This document shows positions 44,235-53,942 of a DNA stretch of 64,000 nucleotides, piece after piece. How positions within the stretch are numbered: the first letter of the stretch is position 1; each line of letters begins with the position of its first letter. The DNA lies in NCBI RefSeq assembly GCF_900114205.1, contig NZ_FOSH01000008.1, positions 62,001-126,000 on the forward strand, written 5' to 3'. The translations under genes and the position numbers were made by a program. The notes beneath the pieces were generated by a model that was given only the letters and a program-made list of their open reading frames with translations, was not told the origin of the DNA and searched no databases. Source of the DNA: Methylophaga sulfidovorans (lineage in GTDB: Bacteria; Pseudomonadota; Gammaproteobacteria; Nitrosococcales; Methylophagaceae).

Positions 44235-45134
44235 ATGAGCGAGCCACAGCCCTCTTATTATCTTGAACCTTTCCTTGACAGCCTATGGCTAGAATCTGGA
44301 TTGAGTCAGCATACAGTTGATGCTTATCGACGAGATTTATTAGCATTCTCTGCCTGGTTGAGTCAGTTTGATATTGATTTAGTCGCAGCCACTCAGCTGG
44401 ATATTCAACGCTACCAAAGCCAACGTTTACGAGAAGGAAGAAAAGTCCGCAGTGAAGCTCGGCTTTTATCATCGTTACGACGGTTTTACCGTTATTTATT
44501 ACGTGAAGACATACGAGATTCTGATCCGACGGCACAACTTGACTCACCCAGACTCGGTCGTTCCTTACCGGATAGTCTCACCGAAGCAGAAGTTGAATCG
44601 TTACTGGCACAACCTGATACCACTGATGCTTTAGGTTTACGAGACAGGACTATGCTGGAATTACTCTACGCAGCAGGATTAAGGGTCTCTGAATTGGTAT
44701 CGTTGCAGTTCGAACAAGTTAATCTTCGGCAAGGTTTAATTCGCTGCATTGGTAAAGGAAATAAAGAGCGTCTGGTGCCTATCGGCGAAATTGCTCTAGA
44801 TTGGTTACAGCAATATCTATACGAAAGTCGGCCTGGAATATTAAACGGGCAAATAACTGATGATTTATTTCCTACCCGTCGTGGCAAGGCGATGACAAGA
44901 CAAGCCTTCTGGTACATTATTAAACGTTATGCTGGCCAAGCGGGTATTGAAAAACATTTGTCACCACATACCTTAAGACATGCATTTGCGACACATTTAC
45001 TCAACCATGGTGCTGACTTAAGGGTGGTTCAGTTATTACTCGGTCATTCTGATTTATCGACGACACAAATCTATACCCACGTAGCTAAAGAGCGCTTAAA
45101 ACAACTACATGGCCAACATCATCCACGTGGTTGA
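44235..45134 (+). CDS. xerD: Site-specific tyrosine recombinase XerD
   Basis: With XerC, XerD resolves chromosome dimers at dif. The 299-residue protein shows an N-terminal SAM-like domain (FLDSLWLESGLSQHTVDAYRRDL) and the catalytic set: Arg in AAGLRVSELVSL, Lys in GKGNKER, His-x-x-Arg in HTLRHAFATH, His in LGHSDLST, and Tyr in QIYTHV. The dsbC neighbour downstream is as in E. coli. This is a chromosomal recombinase, unrelated to the prophage integrase at 52.4 kb. Confidence 0.97.
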   Translation: MSEPQPSYYLEPFLDSLWLESGLSQHTVDAYRRDLLAFSAWLSQFDIDLVAATQLDIQRYQSQRLREGRKVRSEARLLSSLRRFYRYLLREDIRDSDPTAQLDSPRLGRSLPDSLTEAEVESLLAQPDTTDALGLRDRTMLELLYAAGLRVSELVSLQFEQVNLRQGLIRCIGKGNKERLVPIGEIALDWLQQYLYESRPGILNGQITDDLFPTRRGKAMTRQAFWYIIKRYAGQAGIEKHLSPHTLRHAFATHLLNHGADLRVVQLLLGHSDLSTTQIYTHVAKERLKQLHGQHHPRG

Positions 45135-45207
45135 AAGTGATAAGTCTGAAGTTATACGACACAAATGCTAAACTTTCTCGAATTTCTATAATGATTTAGG
45201 TGGATAG

Positions 45208-45693
45208 ATGCCTTCTTTTGATATCGTTTCTGAAGTCGATAAACATGAACTCGCCAATGCCGTGGATCAGACAAATCGTGAATTAAAGAATCGGTTTGAT
45301 TTTCGTGGAACTGACGCCAGAGTGGAACAGTCTGACAAAGTACTTACCATGCATGCTGATAGTGACTTCCAGCTTGATCAACTTCTTGATATCTTACGAC
45401 TCAAGCTAGTTAAACGGGGTGTCGATGTCAGCTGTTTAGAAATTAAAGATTCTGTTGGTAATGGAAAAATGCGTAAACAGGATGTATTAGTAAGAGAAGG
45501 TGTTGATAAAGATTTATCCCGAACTATTGTTAAGCTCATCAAAGAAAGCAAAGTGAAGGTGCAAGCAGCTGTTCAGGGAGAGAGTGTCAGGGTAACAGGC
45601 AAAAAACGTGATGAATTACAAACGATTATTGCTATGTTAAAAAGTCACGATAAAATCGATATGCCATTGCAGTTTAATAATTTTAGAGATTAA
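45208..45693 (+). CDS. YajQ-family nucleotide-binding protein
   Basis: 161 residues: [21 protein letters not shown] at the start and the [12 protein letters not shown] motif identify YajQ. Family members bind nucleotides or RNA, and a Xanthomonas member binds cyclic-di-GMP and affects transcription. That role is not shown for this protein. A ribosome site (AGGTGG) precedes the start. Confidence 0.95.
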   Translation: MPSFDIVSEVDKHELANAVDQTNRELKNRFDFRGTDARVEQSDKVLTMHADSDFQLDQLLDILRLKLVKRGVDVSCLEIKDSVGNGKMRKQDVLVREGVDKDLSRTIVKLIKESKVKVQAAVQGESVRVTGKKRDELQTIIAMLKSHDKIDMPLQFNNFRD

Positions 45694-45700
45694 AAGTCCC

Positions 45701-46414
45701 ATGTTGAAATACGCTATATTAGTAATGTCTCTGTTAGGTGTCAGTGTTGTTCATGCAGATAATGATGAGCTACGTAAAAAAATAGAAAAGTCATTACCAG
45801 ATGTGAAAGTAACCAGCCTAAGAGCCGTTGACGATACAGGACTATATGAAGCGATTATCAATGGGCAAGTTTTATACTTCTCTAAAGATGGTCGTTATGT
45901 GATTCAGGGTGATATGGTGTCTTTGGACTCAAGAACCAATCTAACCGAGCAACGAAGAGTCAGCTTACGCAAAGACGCAATTGCTAATCTTAATGAAAAA
46001 GACATGATTATTTTTGGTCCTGAAAAAGCTAAGTACACCATTACTGTGTTTACTGACATCGATTGTGGTTATTGTCGCAAGATGCATTCGGAAATAGAGC
46101 AATACAATGATTTGGGCATTCGAGTGCGTTATATGTCTTTCCCTCGAGGCGGAATAGGCTCGAAGTCTTACGATGATGCTGTTAATGTCTGGTGTGCGGC
46201 TGATAGACAAAAAGCCATGACCGAGGCAAAACAAGGTGAAGAATTAGCTACTAAAACCTGTGTTAATCCAGTCAAAGCAGAATTTGAGCTTGGGCAACAG
46301 TTGGGTGTAAAGGGCACACCATCTATCTTCCTTGAGTCTGGTCAGATCCTGCCTGGCTATTTGCCACCTGAGAAGTTAATCCAGGTGCTGGATGAAAACT
46401 CAAAAAGATCGTAA
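45701..46414 (+). CDS. dsbC: Thiol:disulfide interchange protein DsbC
   Basis: 237 residues with a signal peptide (MLKYAILVMSLLGVSVVHA, cut after about residue 19), an N-terminal dimerisation domain, and a thioredoxin-fold domain with the active site DCGYCRKMH. A second Cys pair is visible (WCAADRQ ... TCVNP). It isomerises wrong disulfides in the periplasm. Its end overlaps the convergent lpxH stop by 15 bp. Confidence 0.95.
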   Translation: MLKYAILVMSLLGVSVVHADNDELRKKIEKSLPDVKVTSLRAVDDTGLYEAIINGQVLYFSKDGRYVIQGDMVSLDSRTNLTEQRRVSLRKDAIANLNEKDMIIFGPEKAKYTITVFTDIDCGYCRKMHSEIEQYNDLGIRVRYMSFPRGGIGSKSYDDAVNVWCAADRQKAMTEAKQGEELATKTCVNPVKAEFELGQQLGVKGTPSIFLESGQILPGYLPPEKLIQVLDENSKRS

Positions 46415-47152
46415 GGATTGTTGCTGATTATCGAGTCGGTGATCATGTAATGTGAGTTGCTGATCATCGACTAAAAGATAGCTGACTTTATCTTCCCAAT
46501 CACCTAAGACAATACGATAAGCATCGCTGTTGTTTAATGTGACTTGGTGAATGGCTGGACGATGGGTGTGACCGTGAATCAGTAGTTTGACATTATTCTC
46601 AAACATGACTTTTTCAACTTCAGCTTGATTCACATCCATGATCTGACTGGATTTATATTGTTTCTTTTGCTGACTTTGCTGTTTTATCTTGTCGGATATT
46701 TTCTGGCGAAAGCGGGCAGGTAATTTTAAAAAACACCACTGTAATAATCGGTTGTTTACCACTTTGCGATAACGTTGATAGCCGACATCATCAATACACA
46801 AACTATCCCCATGTAATAACAGTGCTGGTTTGCCAGCAAGTTCTAACAAGTAGCCATCTTGAATTAATGTGGCATTAACTGAGTCAGCAAATGCTTTTCC
46901 CAGCATGAAGTCACGGTTACCGACCATAAGGTAAAGGTTTATCCCGGCCTGCGTTAATGAACGTAGCGTATCGATAAAGTCAGTAAACTCATCTGGGACT
47001 AAGTCATCACCTAACCAGGTATTAAAAATATCACCCAGAATATAAATCTCAGAAACAGCATCAACCTGTTGTCGAAGAAACTGACAGGCAAGGGCCGTTA
47101 ATTCAGGCCTTGCCGGATTTAGGTGAAGATCAGAGATAAACAGTTTGGTCAT
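46400..47152 (-). CDS. lpxH: UDP-2,3-diacylglucosamine hydrolase LpxH
   Basis: Lipid A pathway enzyme that cleaves UDP-2,3-diacylglucosamine to lipid X and UMP. The 250-residue calcineurin-like protein has ISDLHLNPARPEL (D-x-H), ILGDIFNTWLGDD, MVGNRDFM, LLHGDSLC, and LIHGHTHRP, the full metal-binding set. It lies downstream of the cyclophilin gene, a common gammaproteobacterial pairing. Confidence 0.96.
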   Translation of the reverse strand: MTKLFISDLHLNPARPELTALACQFLRQQVDAVSEIYILGDIFNTWLGDDLVPDEFTDFIDTLRSLTQAGINLYLMVGNRDFMLGKAFADSVNATLIQDGYLLELAGKPALLLHGDSLCIDDVGYQRYRKVVNNRLLQWCFLKLPARFRQKISDKIKQQSQQKKQYKSSQIMDVNQAEVEKVMFENNVKLLIHGHTHRPAIHQVTLNNSDAYRIVLGDWEDKVSYLLVDDQQLTLHDHRLDNQQQSLRSF

Positions 47153-47160
47153 AGGAGAAA

Positions 47161-47188
47161 AACCTGCTTGTTTAATAACAAGCAGGTT
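47161..47188 (-). terminator. Perfect 12-bp hairpin between cyclophilin gene and lpxH
   Basis: AACCTGCTTGTT / AACAAGCAGGTT with loop TAAT, followed by TTTCTCC on the minus strand. It probably terminates or attenuates transcription between the cyclophilin gene and lpxH. Confidence 0.65.
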
Positions 47189-47196
47189 GAGTGTGA

Positions 47197-47778
47197 TTAA
47201 TTTATGACAGTCGCTTTGATGATAATAATATCTTCTGCAGGGACATCTTGATGAGGACCGCGCATGGTGGTGTCAACTTCTCTTATCGCATCAACAACAT
47301 CCATACCCTCAATGACTTCACCAAATACGGCATAGCCCCAGCCGCTGGGTACTTTACCTTGAAAATCAAGAAACCCATTGTCGACAGTATTAATAAAAAA
47401 CTGAGCAGTGGCAGAGTGTGGATCATTGGTTCTCGCCATAGAAACAGCGCCTCGCTTGTTACTCAAACCATTGTCAGCTTCATTCTCAATGGCTGACTTT
47501 GTGGTTTTTTGTTGAAAGTCTTGAGTAAAACCGCCACCTTGAATCATAAAGTTTTTGATAACACGGTGAAAAATCGTACCGTCATAGAAACCCTCGTTAA
47601 CATAGCTTAGAAAGTTGGCAACTGTGATCGGTGCTTTATCTTCATTAAGTTCGATAACGATATCACCAAGACTGGTTTCAAGTTTGACTTGTGGCATTTT
47701 GGATGTCCCATCTGCTTGTATTGAAAAAGAAAAAATGGCAAATACCCAGCATAGCATTTGCATAAAACGTCTGATCAT
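47197..47778 (-). CDS. Periplasmic-type peptidyl-prolyl cis-trans isomerase, cyclophilin
   Basis: The 193-residue protein has a signal peptide ([22 protein letters not shown]), so it is exported. The mature domain has the cyclophilin core [31 protein letters not shown], and [17 protein letters not shown]. The catalytic Arg is in FHRV. It accelerates proline isomerisation during folding. Naming it ppiA or ppiB is left open, since the sequence resembles PpiB but carries an export signal. Confidence 0.93.
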   Translation of the reverse strand: MIRRFMQMLCWVFAIFSFSIQADGTSKMPQVKLETSLGDIVIELNEDKAPITVANFLSYVNEGFYDGTIFHRVIKNFMIQGGGFTQDFQQKTTKSAIENEADNGLSNKRGAVSMARTNDPHSATAQFFINTVDNGFLDFQGKVPSGWGYAVFGEVIEGMDVVDAIREVDTTMRGPHQDVPAEDIIIIKATVIN

Positions 47779-48039
47779 AAGGAAGTGTCCAGATCAATTT
47801 TAAAGTCGACATGATAGAGCAATATGCATTCGTGTGGGAATAAACAGGCGAGTGTTGTAAACCTTTTGTGACAGATTATGCATAAAAACAAAGGACAAGA
47901 TGATTCGCTGTTTGTTATTTATCAGCATAATAATCAGCCAGTATTTAACCTGTTAATAAAGAGCGATTAAAAACAGCGCTGTTACCCAGCCTAGCTGACA
48001 GCGTATAATGCGCGTTTTCATATAAATTTGTCATTCGAT
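47779..48039. other. Promoter region between the cyclophilin gene and glnS
   Basis: A consensus TATAAT at 48004-48009, about 31 nt before the glnS ATG at 48040, is the likely -10 of glnS. The matching -35 is weak. Nothing else is apparent. Confidence 0.45.
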
Positions 48040-49713
48040 ATGTCCGAGTCTGCTGTTAATCATAATTTTATTCGTCCTATTATTCAGGAAGATCTTGATA
48101 CTGGGAGAGTGACTGGAAAAATCGTCACGCGTTTTCCACCTGAGCCCAATGGCTATCTGCATATTGGTCATGCTAAATCCATTTGTCTGAATTTCGGTCT
48201 GGCTGAAGAGTTCGGTGGCGACTGTCATCTACGCTTTGATGATACCAACCCAGCCAAGGAAGAACAGGAATACATTGAAGCTATCAAAGAAGACGTTCAA
48301 TGGCTTGGCTTCCAATGGGCAGGCGATGTGCGTTATGCATCAAATTACTTTGAACAGTTTTATAACTGGGCCATTCATCTGATCAAACAAGGCAAAGCCT
48401 ATGTCTGTGATCTGACTGCTGAGCAAGCTAGTGAATATCGTGGCTGGGCGACCAAGCCGGGTAAAGAATCGCCATTTCGCGATCGTAGTGTTGAAGAAAA
48501 TCTGGCTTTATTTGAAAAGATGAAGCAGGGCGAGTTTGATGAAGGTTTTTGTGTATTACGGGCGAAGATTGATATGGCTTCCCCCAATATGAATATGCGT
48601 GATCCTATTTTGTATCGCATACGTAAGAAAGCACATCACCAAACAGGCGACAAATGGTGTATTTACCCCAGCTATGATTTTGCTCATGGACAGGGCGATG
48701 CTATTGAAGGGGTGACCCACAGTATCTGTACATTGGAATTTCAGGATCACCGTCCTTTATACGAGTGGTTTATTGAAAATCTGCCAGTACCTTCCAAGCC
48801 TAAGCAATATGAATTTGGACGTTTGAATCTGAATTATACGGTGACCAGTAAACGTAATCTGAAACAACTGGTTGATGAACAAATTGTGGCAGGCTGGAAT
48901 GACCCCAGAATGCCGACAGTTTCTGGCATGAGAAGACGGGGTTATACCGCAGCGGCTTTACGTGCATTTTGTAATGGTCTTGCCGTCGCTAAAACAGATG
49001 GTGTGGTGGATATTGCACAGCTGGAATTTGAGATTCGTAATGATCTGAATGAAAACGCGGCGCGTGCTATGTGTGTGCTCAACCCGTTAAAAGTCACTAT
49101 CACCAATGCAGCTGATGATGCCGAGTGGCTTGAAGTAGCGAATCATCCGCAGCAGGAGTCTATGGGACACCGGTCATTACCTTTCACTAAAATGATTTAT
49201 ATCGATGCGTCTGACTTTACTGAAGACACCAGTTTGAGCCGGAAAAAATTCAAGCGCCTGGTGATAGGTGACTACGTTCGCTTACGTGGTGCCTATGTGA
49301 TCAAAGCTGATGAAGTCATTAAGAATGATAATGGTGACATTATTGAAGTGGTGGCCTCATTAGTGCCAGATACAGTGGGCCAGAATCCACCTGCTGAAAT
49401 GAAACCACGCGGTGTGATTCACTGGGTTTCAGCGACAGAAGGTAAAGAAGTTGAGCTACGCTTGTATGAAAGATTGTTCCTGGCTGAAGCTCCAGGTAAA
49501 GCAACAGGCAACTATCTGGATGATGTGAACCCAGACTCTCTGAAAGTAATTAAGGCGATTGCAGAACCGGCCATTGTTAACTGTGAGCCAGAAACGGCTT
49601 TCCAGTTCGAACGGGAGGGCTATTTTGTCAGTGACCGTTACGATCACACTGTTGATTCACCAGTATTTAATCTCACGATCAGTTTGAAAGAAGATACGTC
49701 AAAGAATAACTAA
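48040..49713 (+). CDS. glnS: Glutaminyl-tRNA synthetase
   Basis: The ~557-residue class I synthetase has the HIGH-type motif in [20 protein letters not shown], the KMSKS-equivalent [10 protein letters not shown], and [11 protein letters not shown]. The beta-barrel anticodon-binding domains are complete ([13 protein letters not shown]). It begins [12 protein letters not shown] at 48040; a TTG four codons earlier is open but less likely. cysS follows after 1 nt, indicating an operon of synthetases. Confidence 0.98.
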   Translation: MSESAVNHNFIRPIIQEDLDTGRVTGKIVTRFPPEPNGYLHIGHAKSICLNFGLAEEFGGDCHLRFDDTNPAKEEQEYIEAIKEDVQWLGFQWAGDVRYASNYFEQFYNWAIHLIKQGKAYVCDLTAEQASEYRGWATKPGKESPFRDRSVEENLALFEKMKQGEFDEGFCVLRAKIDMASPNMNMRDPILYRIRKKAHHQTGDKWCIYPSYDFAHGQGDAIEGVTHSICTLEFQDHRPLYEWFIENLPVPSKPKQYEFGRLNLNYTVTSKRNLKQLVDEQIVAGWNDPRMPTVSGMRRRGYTAAALRAFCNGLAVAKTDGVVDIAQLEFEIRNDLNENAARAMCVLNPLKVTITNAADDAEWLEVANHPQQESMGHRSLPFTKMIYIDASDFTEDTSLSRKKFKRLVIGDYVRLRGAYVIKADEVIKNDNGDIIEVVASLVPDTVGQNPPAEMKPRGVIHWVSATEGKEVELRLYERLFLAEAPGKATGNYLDDVNPDSLKVIKAIAEPAIVNCEPETAFQFEREGYFVSDRYDHTVDSPVFNLTISLKEDTSKNN

Positions 49714-49714
49714 T

Positions 49715-51106
49715 ATGCTAAAAATTTATAACACCCTCACCCGACAGAAAGATGTGTTCAAACCCATAGTAGAAGGCAAGGTCAATATGTATGTCTGTGG
49801 TATGACCGTCTATGATCTTTGTCATGTCGGCCATGCTCGCGTGATGGTGGTTTTTGATGTAGTCACACGCTATTTACGTGCCTTAGGTTATGACGTCACT
49901 TACGTTAGAAATATCACTGATATTGATGACAAAATCATTAAACGAGCTGCAGAAAATGGTGAGTCCATTCAATCATTAACAGAACGTTATATTGATGAAA
50001 TGCATAAGGATGCTGAAGCCCTAGGTGTGCTCAGACCGGATATTGAGCCTAAGGCGACTGAGTCAATGGCCGAAATATTGGCGATGATTGAGACCTTAAT
50101 AAGCAATGGTCTTGCATACAAAGCTGATAATGGTGATGTGTATTATGACGTAAGCCAATTCGAGAGTTATGGCAAATTATCTGGTCGCAATATTGAAGAC
50201 TTACGCGCCGGTGAACGTATTGCGGTGAATGAAGCAAAAACAGATCCACTCGATTTTGTTTTATGGAAAGCGGCCAAAGCTGATGAACCTGCCTGGGAAT
50301 CGCCTTGGGGAGCAGGACGACCTGGCTGGCATATTGAATGTTCAGCGATGTCAGCGCATTGCTTGGGTGAGCACTTTGATATTCATGGCGGCGGACAGGA
50401 TTTACAATTTCCACACCATGAAAATGAAATCGCACAATCTGAAGGAGCCCACGGTTGCCAGTCGGTGAATTACTGGATGCATAATGGTTTTGTGCGTATT
50501 GATGATGAAAAAATGTCTAAGTCTTTGGGCAACTTTTTCACTGTGCGTGAAGTTCTGCAGCAATATCCTGCAGAAGTGATTCGTTATTTTATTTTATCCA
50601 GTCATTATCGCAGCCCATTAAATTATGCTGATGACCAACTGGAACAGGCGAAAGCTGCGTTAACGCGTTTTTACACGACCTTGCGTGATGTTGAAACCAC
50701 TCAAAGTGTGAATTGGCAGGATGATGAAGAGTTTGGCAAGCGGTTTAAATCTGCTATGGATGACGATTTCAATACTGCCTTAGCACTGTCGGTGATGGCT
50801 GATGTTAGGCAAGCGCTAAACAAGGCTAGAGATCAGGGGCAATTAGAAAATGTCGCTTATCTAGCTGGTCTATTGTCATCATTTGGCGATGTGCTTGGTT
50901 TATTTCAGCAAGATGCGGATAAATTCCTGACTGGAGATAACTCAGCCGATCAACAAACTATCGATATCGATGGTTTAGTGGCTGAACGTAATCAGGCCAG
51001 AGCGGATAAAAACTGGGCTCGTGCTGATGAAATTCGTGATCAATTGACGGAAATGGGCATTGTTCTTGAGGATGCGGCGGGTAAAACGAGCTGGCGTCGG
51101 GTGTAA
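49715..51106 (+). CDS. cysS: Cysteinyl-tRNA synthetase
   Basis: 463 residues: [21 protein letters not shown] includes the first zinc Cys and the HIGH-like [39 protein letters not shown] holds the other zinc ligands. [10 protein letters not shown] is the second signature. The C-terminal region ([17 protein letters not shown]) binds tRNA. Start follows glnS immediately. Confidence 0.98.
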   Translation: MLKIYNTLTRQKDVFKPIVEGKVNMYVCGMTVYDLCHVGHARVMVVFDVVTRYLRALGYDVTYVRNITDIDDKIIKRAAENGESIQSLTERYIDEMHKDAEALGVLRPDIEPKATESMAEILAMIETLISNGLAYKADNGDVYYDVSQFESYGKLSGRNIEDLRAGERIAVNEAKTDPLDFVLWKAAKADEPAWESPWGAGRPGWHIECSAMSAHCLGEHFDIHGGGQDLQFPHHENEIAQSEGAHGCQSVNYWMHNGFVRIDDEKMSKSLGNFFTVREVLQQYPAEVIRYFILSSHYRSPLNYADDQLEQAKAALTRFYTTLRDVETTQSVNWQDDEEFGKRFKSAMDDDFNTALALSVMADVRQALNKARDQGQLENVAYLAGLLSSFGDVLGLFQQDADKFLTGDNSADQQTIDIDGLVAERNQARADKNWARADEIRDQLTEMGIVLEDAAGKTSWRRV

Positions 51107-51113
51107 AATATCT

Positions 51114-51137
51114 GCGCCTGCTTTTTTTAGCAGGCGC
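51114..51137. terminator. Hairpin between convergent cysS and folD
   Basis: GCGCCTGC / GCAGGCGC stem with a T-rich loop. It can act on both strands, but neither side has a strong T-run after the stem. Confidence 0.5.
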
Positions 51138-51145
51138 TTATATTT

Positions 51146-52003
51146 CTAGTTTTTATGTAATGTTTCAGCAGCAAATAAGGTATTTTCCAGTAATGTTGCT
51201 ACAGTCATAGGACCAACACCACCAGGCACTGGTGTTATCCAGCTAGCTTTTTCTTTGGCTTTTTCAAACTCAACATCGCCGGTCAGTTTGCCATTCTCAA
51301 GACGATTAATACCCACATCAATGACAATCGCGCCCTGTTTTATCCATTCACCAGGAATAAATCCAGGTTTACCGACGGCAACTACTAATAGGTCAGCGCG
51401 GCGTACTTGTTCTTCGAGATTATTCGTCCAGCGATGACAAACGGTGGTTGTGCAACCGGCAAGTAATAATTCTAACGCCATAGGACGGCCAACGATGTTT
51501 GATGCGCCTACCACAACCGCTTCGAGGCCTTTGAGGTCAACACCCGTCGTGCGCAGCAAGGTAATAACGCCTTTTGGTGTACAAGGTCTGAGTTGTGGAT
51601 TACGTTGAGCAAGACGACCAATATTGTATGGGTGAAAACCATCGACGTCTTTATGTGGCGCAATTCGTTCAATCACGGTTTCCGCAGAAATATGCTGTGG
51701 CAGAGGTAGTTGAACGAGAATGCCATCAATATCGTCATCCTGATTTAGCTTATCAATCAGAGACAGTAACTCTTGCTCGGTCGTTGTTTCCGGAAGATCG
51801 TAGGCTTCAGATTTAAATCCGATTTCTTCACAGCTTTTACGTTTACTACCCACATACACCTGTGATGCCGGGTTAGCGCCTATCAATACGACCGCAAGAC
51901 CTGGACGACGTTTACCTTCAGCTAACCGTTCTGTCGTTGCTAATTTCAGTTGTTGTTTGAGGTCAGCAGCAACTGCTTTGCCATCGATAATCTTTGCGCT
52001 CAT
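51146..52003 (-). CDS. folD: Bifunctional methylenetetrahydrofolate dehydrogenase/cyclohydrolase FolD
   Basis: FolD interconverts methylene- and formyl-tetrahydrofolate. The 285-residue protein has [13 protein letters not shown] with the catalytic Lys, [10 protein letters not shown], the NADP-binding [13 protein letters not shown], and the C-terminal [14 protein letters not shown]. It is convergent with cysS. Confidence 0.97.
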   Translation of the reverse strand: MSAKIIDGKAVAADLKQQLKLATTERLAEGKRRPGLAVVLIGANPASQVYVGSKRKSCEEIGFKSEAYDLPETTTEQELLSLIDKLNQDDDIDGILVQLPLPQHISAETVIERIAPHKDVDGFHPYNIGRLAQRNPQLRPCTPKGVITLLRTTGVDLKGLEAVVVGASNIVGRPMALELLLAGCTTTVCHRWTNNLEEQVRRADLLVVAVGKPGFIPGEWIKQGAIVIDVGINRLENGKLTGDVEFEKAKEKASWITPVPGGVGPMTVATLLENTLFAAETLHKN

Positions 52004-52142
52004 TCATCTTCCCGCTTTTGCAAAAGCGGCTATGATCGCATGATGCGAGCCGAACAGCAAAAAAAATCAAAACAGTGATTGACTCTTAAATTCTAACCAC
52101 GTATTATTTCGCCTTCTTCGGGGATGACTTCTCGAATTAAGT

Positions 52143-52219
<77 letters not shown>

Positions 52220-52256
52220 CTTCTTAACCTATGTCCTCGCTTAGTAACAATCATAT

Positions 52257-52333
52257 GCGCCCGTAGCTCATCTGGATAGAGCATCGGCCTTCTAAGCCGA
52301 GGGTAGCAGGTTCGAGTCCTGCCGGGCGTACCA
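52257..52333 (+). tRNA. tRNA-Arg(TCT); integration target
   Basis: 77 nt with acceptor GCGCCCG/CGGGCGT (one G-T pair), anticodon TCT in CCTTCTAAG, T-arm GGTTCGAGTCC, and encoded CCA. Its 3' part (52285-52333) is duplicated at 53943, so it is the attachment site of the element downstream, and it still encodes a full tRNA. Confidence 0.97.
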
Positions 52334-52334
52334 T
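52285..52334. repeat. Attachment repeat, left (tRNA-Arg 3' half)
   Basis: 50 bp that recur at 53943-53992 with one mismatch (52298 C versus 53956 T). It runs from the anticodon stem through CCAT. This is the attL/attB-type core. Confidence 0.88.
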
Positions 52335-52363
52335 TTATTCAACGCTTTCAGAGATAGTAGTCA

Positions 52364-52768
52364 CTAACTACTTTCGCCATTCTCCCGTTTTACTTTCGCC
52401 ATAATGCCATTATTCAGCATTTCGTGCGACTCTGTTTCTTCCCCTAAATAGTCCCTAATATAGCTGCGCGTTTGCGCCTCAGTTGAGTGACCTAAGAACT
52501 TACGTGTCGCCTCAATTCCTTCTTTTCTATATCGCTCAGTTGCGGCATAAGGCCGTATATCTTTTAATTGCCAGCGTCTCTCCAGTGCTGCATCATCCCG
52601 CGCTTTACCAAACCAATACTTGATAGTGCCGTTTAGCGTCAGCTTTTGCCCCTTATCATCAAAGAGGATAGGCGGATTAATCATTGTTACTTTAGCTGAC
52701 TTAAGTAGCTTTTTACGCTTTATTATTAACTTTCTTAAATCTGTGCCACAGCTGAAGCAATTCAACAC
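52364..52768 (-). pseudogene. Truncated phage integrase (tyrosine recombinase C-terminus)
   Basis: 134 codons that keep the last third of a tyrosine recombinase: WQLKDIRPYAAT (second catalytic Arg), KFLGHSTEAQT (LGHS motif), and nucleophile Tyr in TRSYIRDYLG. The N-terminal DNA-binding and first catalytic Arg regions are absent. The first ~11 residues (MLNCFSCGTDL) come from the antisense of the Rz gene, so the deletion joint is near 52736-52742. It is oriented toward the tRNA gene, as usual for tRNA-integrating phages. Not expected to be active. Confidence 0.82.
52369..52402. repeat. Tandem TACTTTCGCCAT sites near the left attachment site
   Basis: Exact 12-bp copies at 52369-52380 and 52391-52402, 22 bp apart. 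They lie in the integrase gene's last codons. Related copies occur at the right end. They look like arm-type integrase binding sites. Confidence 0.6.
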
Positions 52769-53023
52769 AGGAAACTACGTGATGCAGAAAATGAAATTGA
52801 TCAGCTTCGCAATGATGTTGCTTCTGGGGGTAAGCGGCTGCTCGTCAATGCAACCTGTCCAGCCGATAGCGATAGATTGCCCGAAACCAGCGCCAGCACC
52901 AGCATGGATAATGGAGACGCCCCCAGACTTACAGAAGATGCTGAACGCAATTATTACGCCCTCAGAAATGGAATAGAGCGAGTAACCAGCCAGCTGCTCG
53001 CTTGTCAGGCTAGACTAAGATAA
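52739..53023 (+). pseudogene. Truncated Rz-like i-spanin (lysis protein), 5' end deleted
   Basis: Open frame of 94 codons immediately after a stop at 52736. The protein sequence (AEAIQHRKLRDAENEIDQLR, then RLLVNATC, MDNGDAPRLTEDAERNYYAL, QLLACQARLR) aligns by eye with the C-terminal part of lambda Rz (ENDALRDDVAAGRRRL ... SGVDNAASPRLADTAERDYF). The membrane anchor and first helix are missing. Rz1 is encoded inside it in another frame, as in lambda. Its stop overlaps the convergent methyltransferase stop. Confidence 0.82.
52782..52976 (+). CDS. Rz1-like outer-membrane lipoprotein (o-spanin)
   Basis: A complete 64-residue protein: MQKMKLISFAMMLLLGVSGC is a lipoprotein signal with C20 as the lipidation site. 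The mature part is proline-rich (CPKPAPAPAWIMETPPDLQ) and ends LNAIITPSEME, closely resembling lambda Rz1. The o-spanin bridges to Rz to fuse the membranes at lysis. Because Rz lacks its anchor here, the pair is presumably non-functional. It has a longer in-frame extension upstream, but this ATG gives the conserved product. Confidence 0.85.
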   Translation: MQKMKLISFAMMLLLGVSGCSSMQPVQPIAIDCPKPAPAPAWIMETPPDLQKMLNAIITPSEME

Positions 53024-53800
53024 TATATCTATTGCTTTTTGTTTTATCTCTTGAATTCTTGATTCATGAACAGCAAAATAATTTGTTGTTCGCCTAGGGT
53101 ATTCGTGTGAATCCAGAAATCCGTCAAGACTAAGTGGTTTTGCATTGTGAGCTAAGCGGTTCGGAATAAAAATCTTATAACCAATGTCATCAAAAAATTG
53201 CCACATTTGTTTTTTTGTATAACCCAAAACTTCACTAGGCGCTGATTCAAACATAATTGTTGGATGACATTTATTGATTAACTTTAACCCACCCCTTAAA
53301 GCACCAAGCTCAGCCCCCTCAATATCAATCTTTATTACATCAACATTATCATCATCGACTAGTGTGTCTATAGTGCTAACATCAACATCAATTTCAACTG
53401 TGTCAGTAGATTTATTCAACGAGCTATATCCGCTTAGTTTTTCGTTTATATAAAACTTAGCTTTTCCGGAAGCATCCGATACAGCATAGTTAAAAACGGT
53501 AACGTCTGGAAATTTTTTAATTAGATTTTTTGCTTTATTTGGTATTGCCTCAAAAGCCATTATTTTTGATTTTCTGTGGTGCTTTACTTCTGATATTACA
53601 GATCCTATATGTGAGCCAACATCAAGAAACGTCTTATCATTATCACACAATCTGACAAGTAAATAAGTTGCTAAATAGTCATTAAGCTCAGTACCTATTG
53701 ATGGCGATGATTTCAATGAACTAGCAACTAAAGACAATCGCGATCTCATCTCAAGTAGAAAGCAATCAAACCCAGTACCAATAACCAATTCCTTAAACAT
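53015..53800 (-). CDS. FkbM-family methyltransferase
   Basis: 261 residues. The SAM-binding motif is TFLDVGSHIGSVIS, followed by IMAFEAIPNKAKNL and the FkbM-typical DVIKIDIEGAELGALRGG. Such enzymes methylate sugars or other small molecules. The codon use is more AT-rich than the flanking chromosomal genes. An AAGGA site precedes the ATG. It is inside the prophage remnant, so it is probably cargo, perhaps altering surface polysaccharide; the rhamnose/polysaccharide genes start just downstream. The methyl acceptor is unknown. Confidence 0.85.
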   Translation of the reverse strand: MFKELVIGTGFDCFLLEMRSRLSLVASSLKSSPSIGTELNDYLATYLLVRLCDNDKTFLDVGSHIGSVISEVKHHRKSKIMAFEAIPNKAKNLIKKFPDVTVFNYAVSDASGKAKFYINEKLSGYSSLNKSTDTVEIDVDVSTIDTLVDDDNVDVIKIDIEGAELGALRGGLKLINKCHPTIMFESAPSEVLGYTKKQMWQFFDDIGYKIFIPNRLAHNAKPLSLDGFLDSHEYPRRTTNYFAVHESRIQEIKQKAIDILS

Positions 53801-53828
53801 ATTAAATCCTTATAATTTAGTGCTTAAT

Positions 53829-53902
53829 TACTTTCGCCACAAAACAAATAAGCATTATTAAACAAAATGATAAAAAAATGAAACACTAACTTTGGCGAAA
53901 GT
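53829..53902. repeat. TACTTTCGCCA motifs near the right attachment site
   Basis: One direct copy (53829-53839) and one inverted copy, TGGCGAAAGT (53893-53902). The second is followed by GGATTAGTTACTAACTA, similar to sequence before the first left-hand motif (AGTCACTAACTA). Confidence 0.6.
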
Positions 53903-53942
53903 GGATTAGTTACTAACTATCTAATTTTGTGTGAATACTTGG

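Noticed and set aside
44235-45134. xerD as a phage integrase
   Set aside because: Full catalytic set, no attachment repeats and conserved linkage to dsbC identify the chromosomal recombinase.
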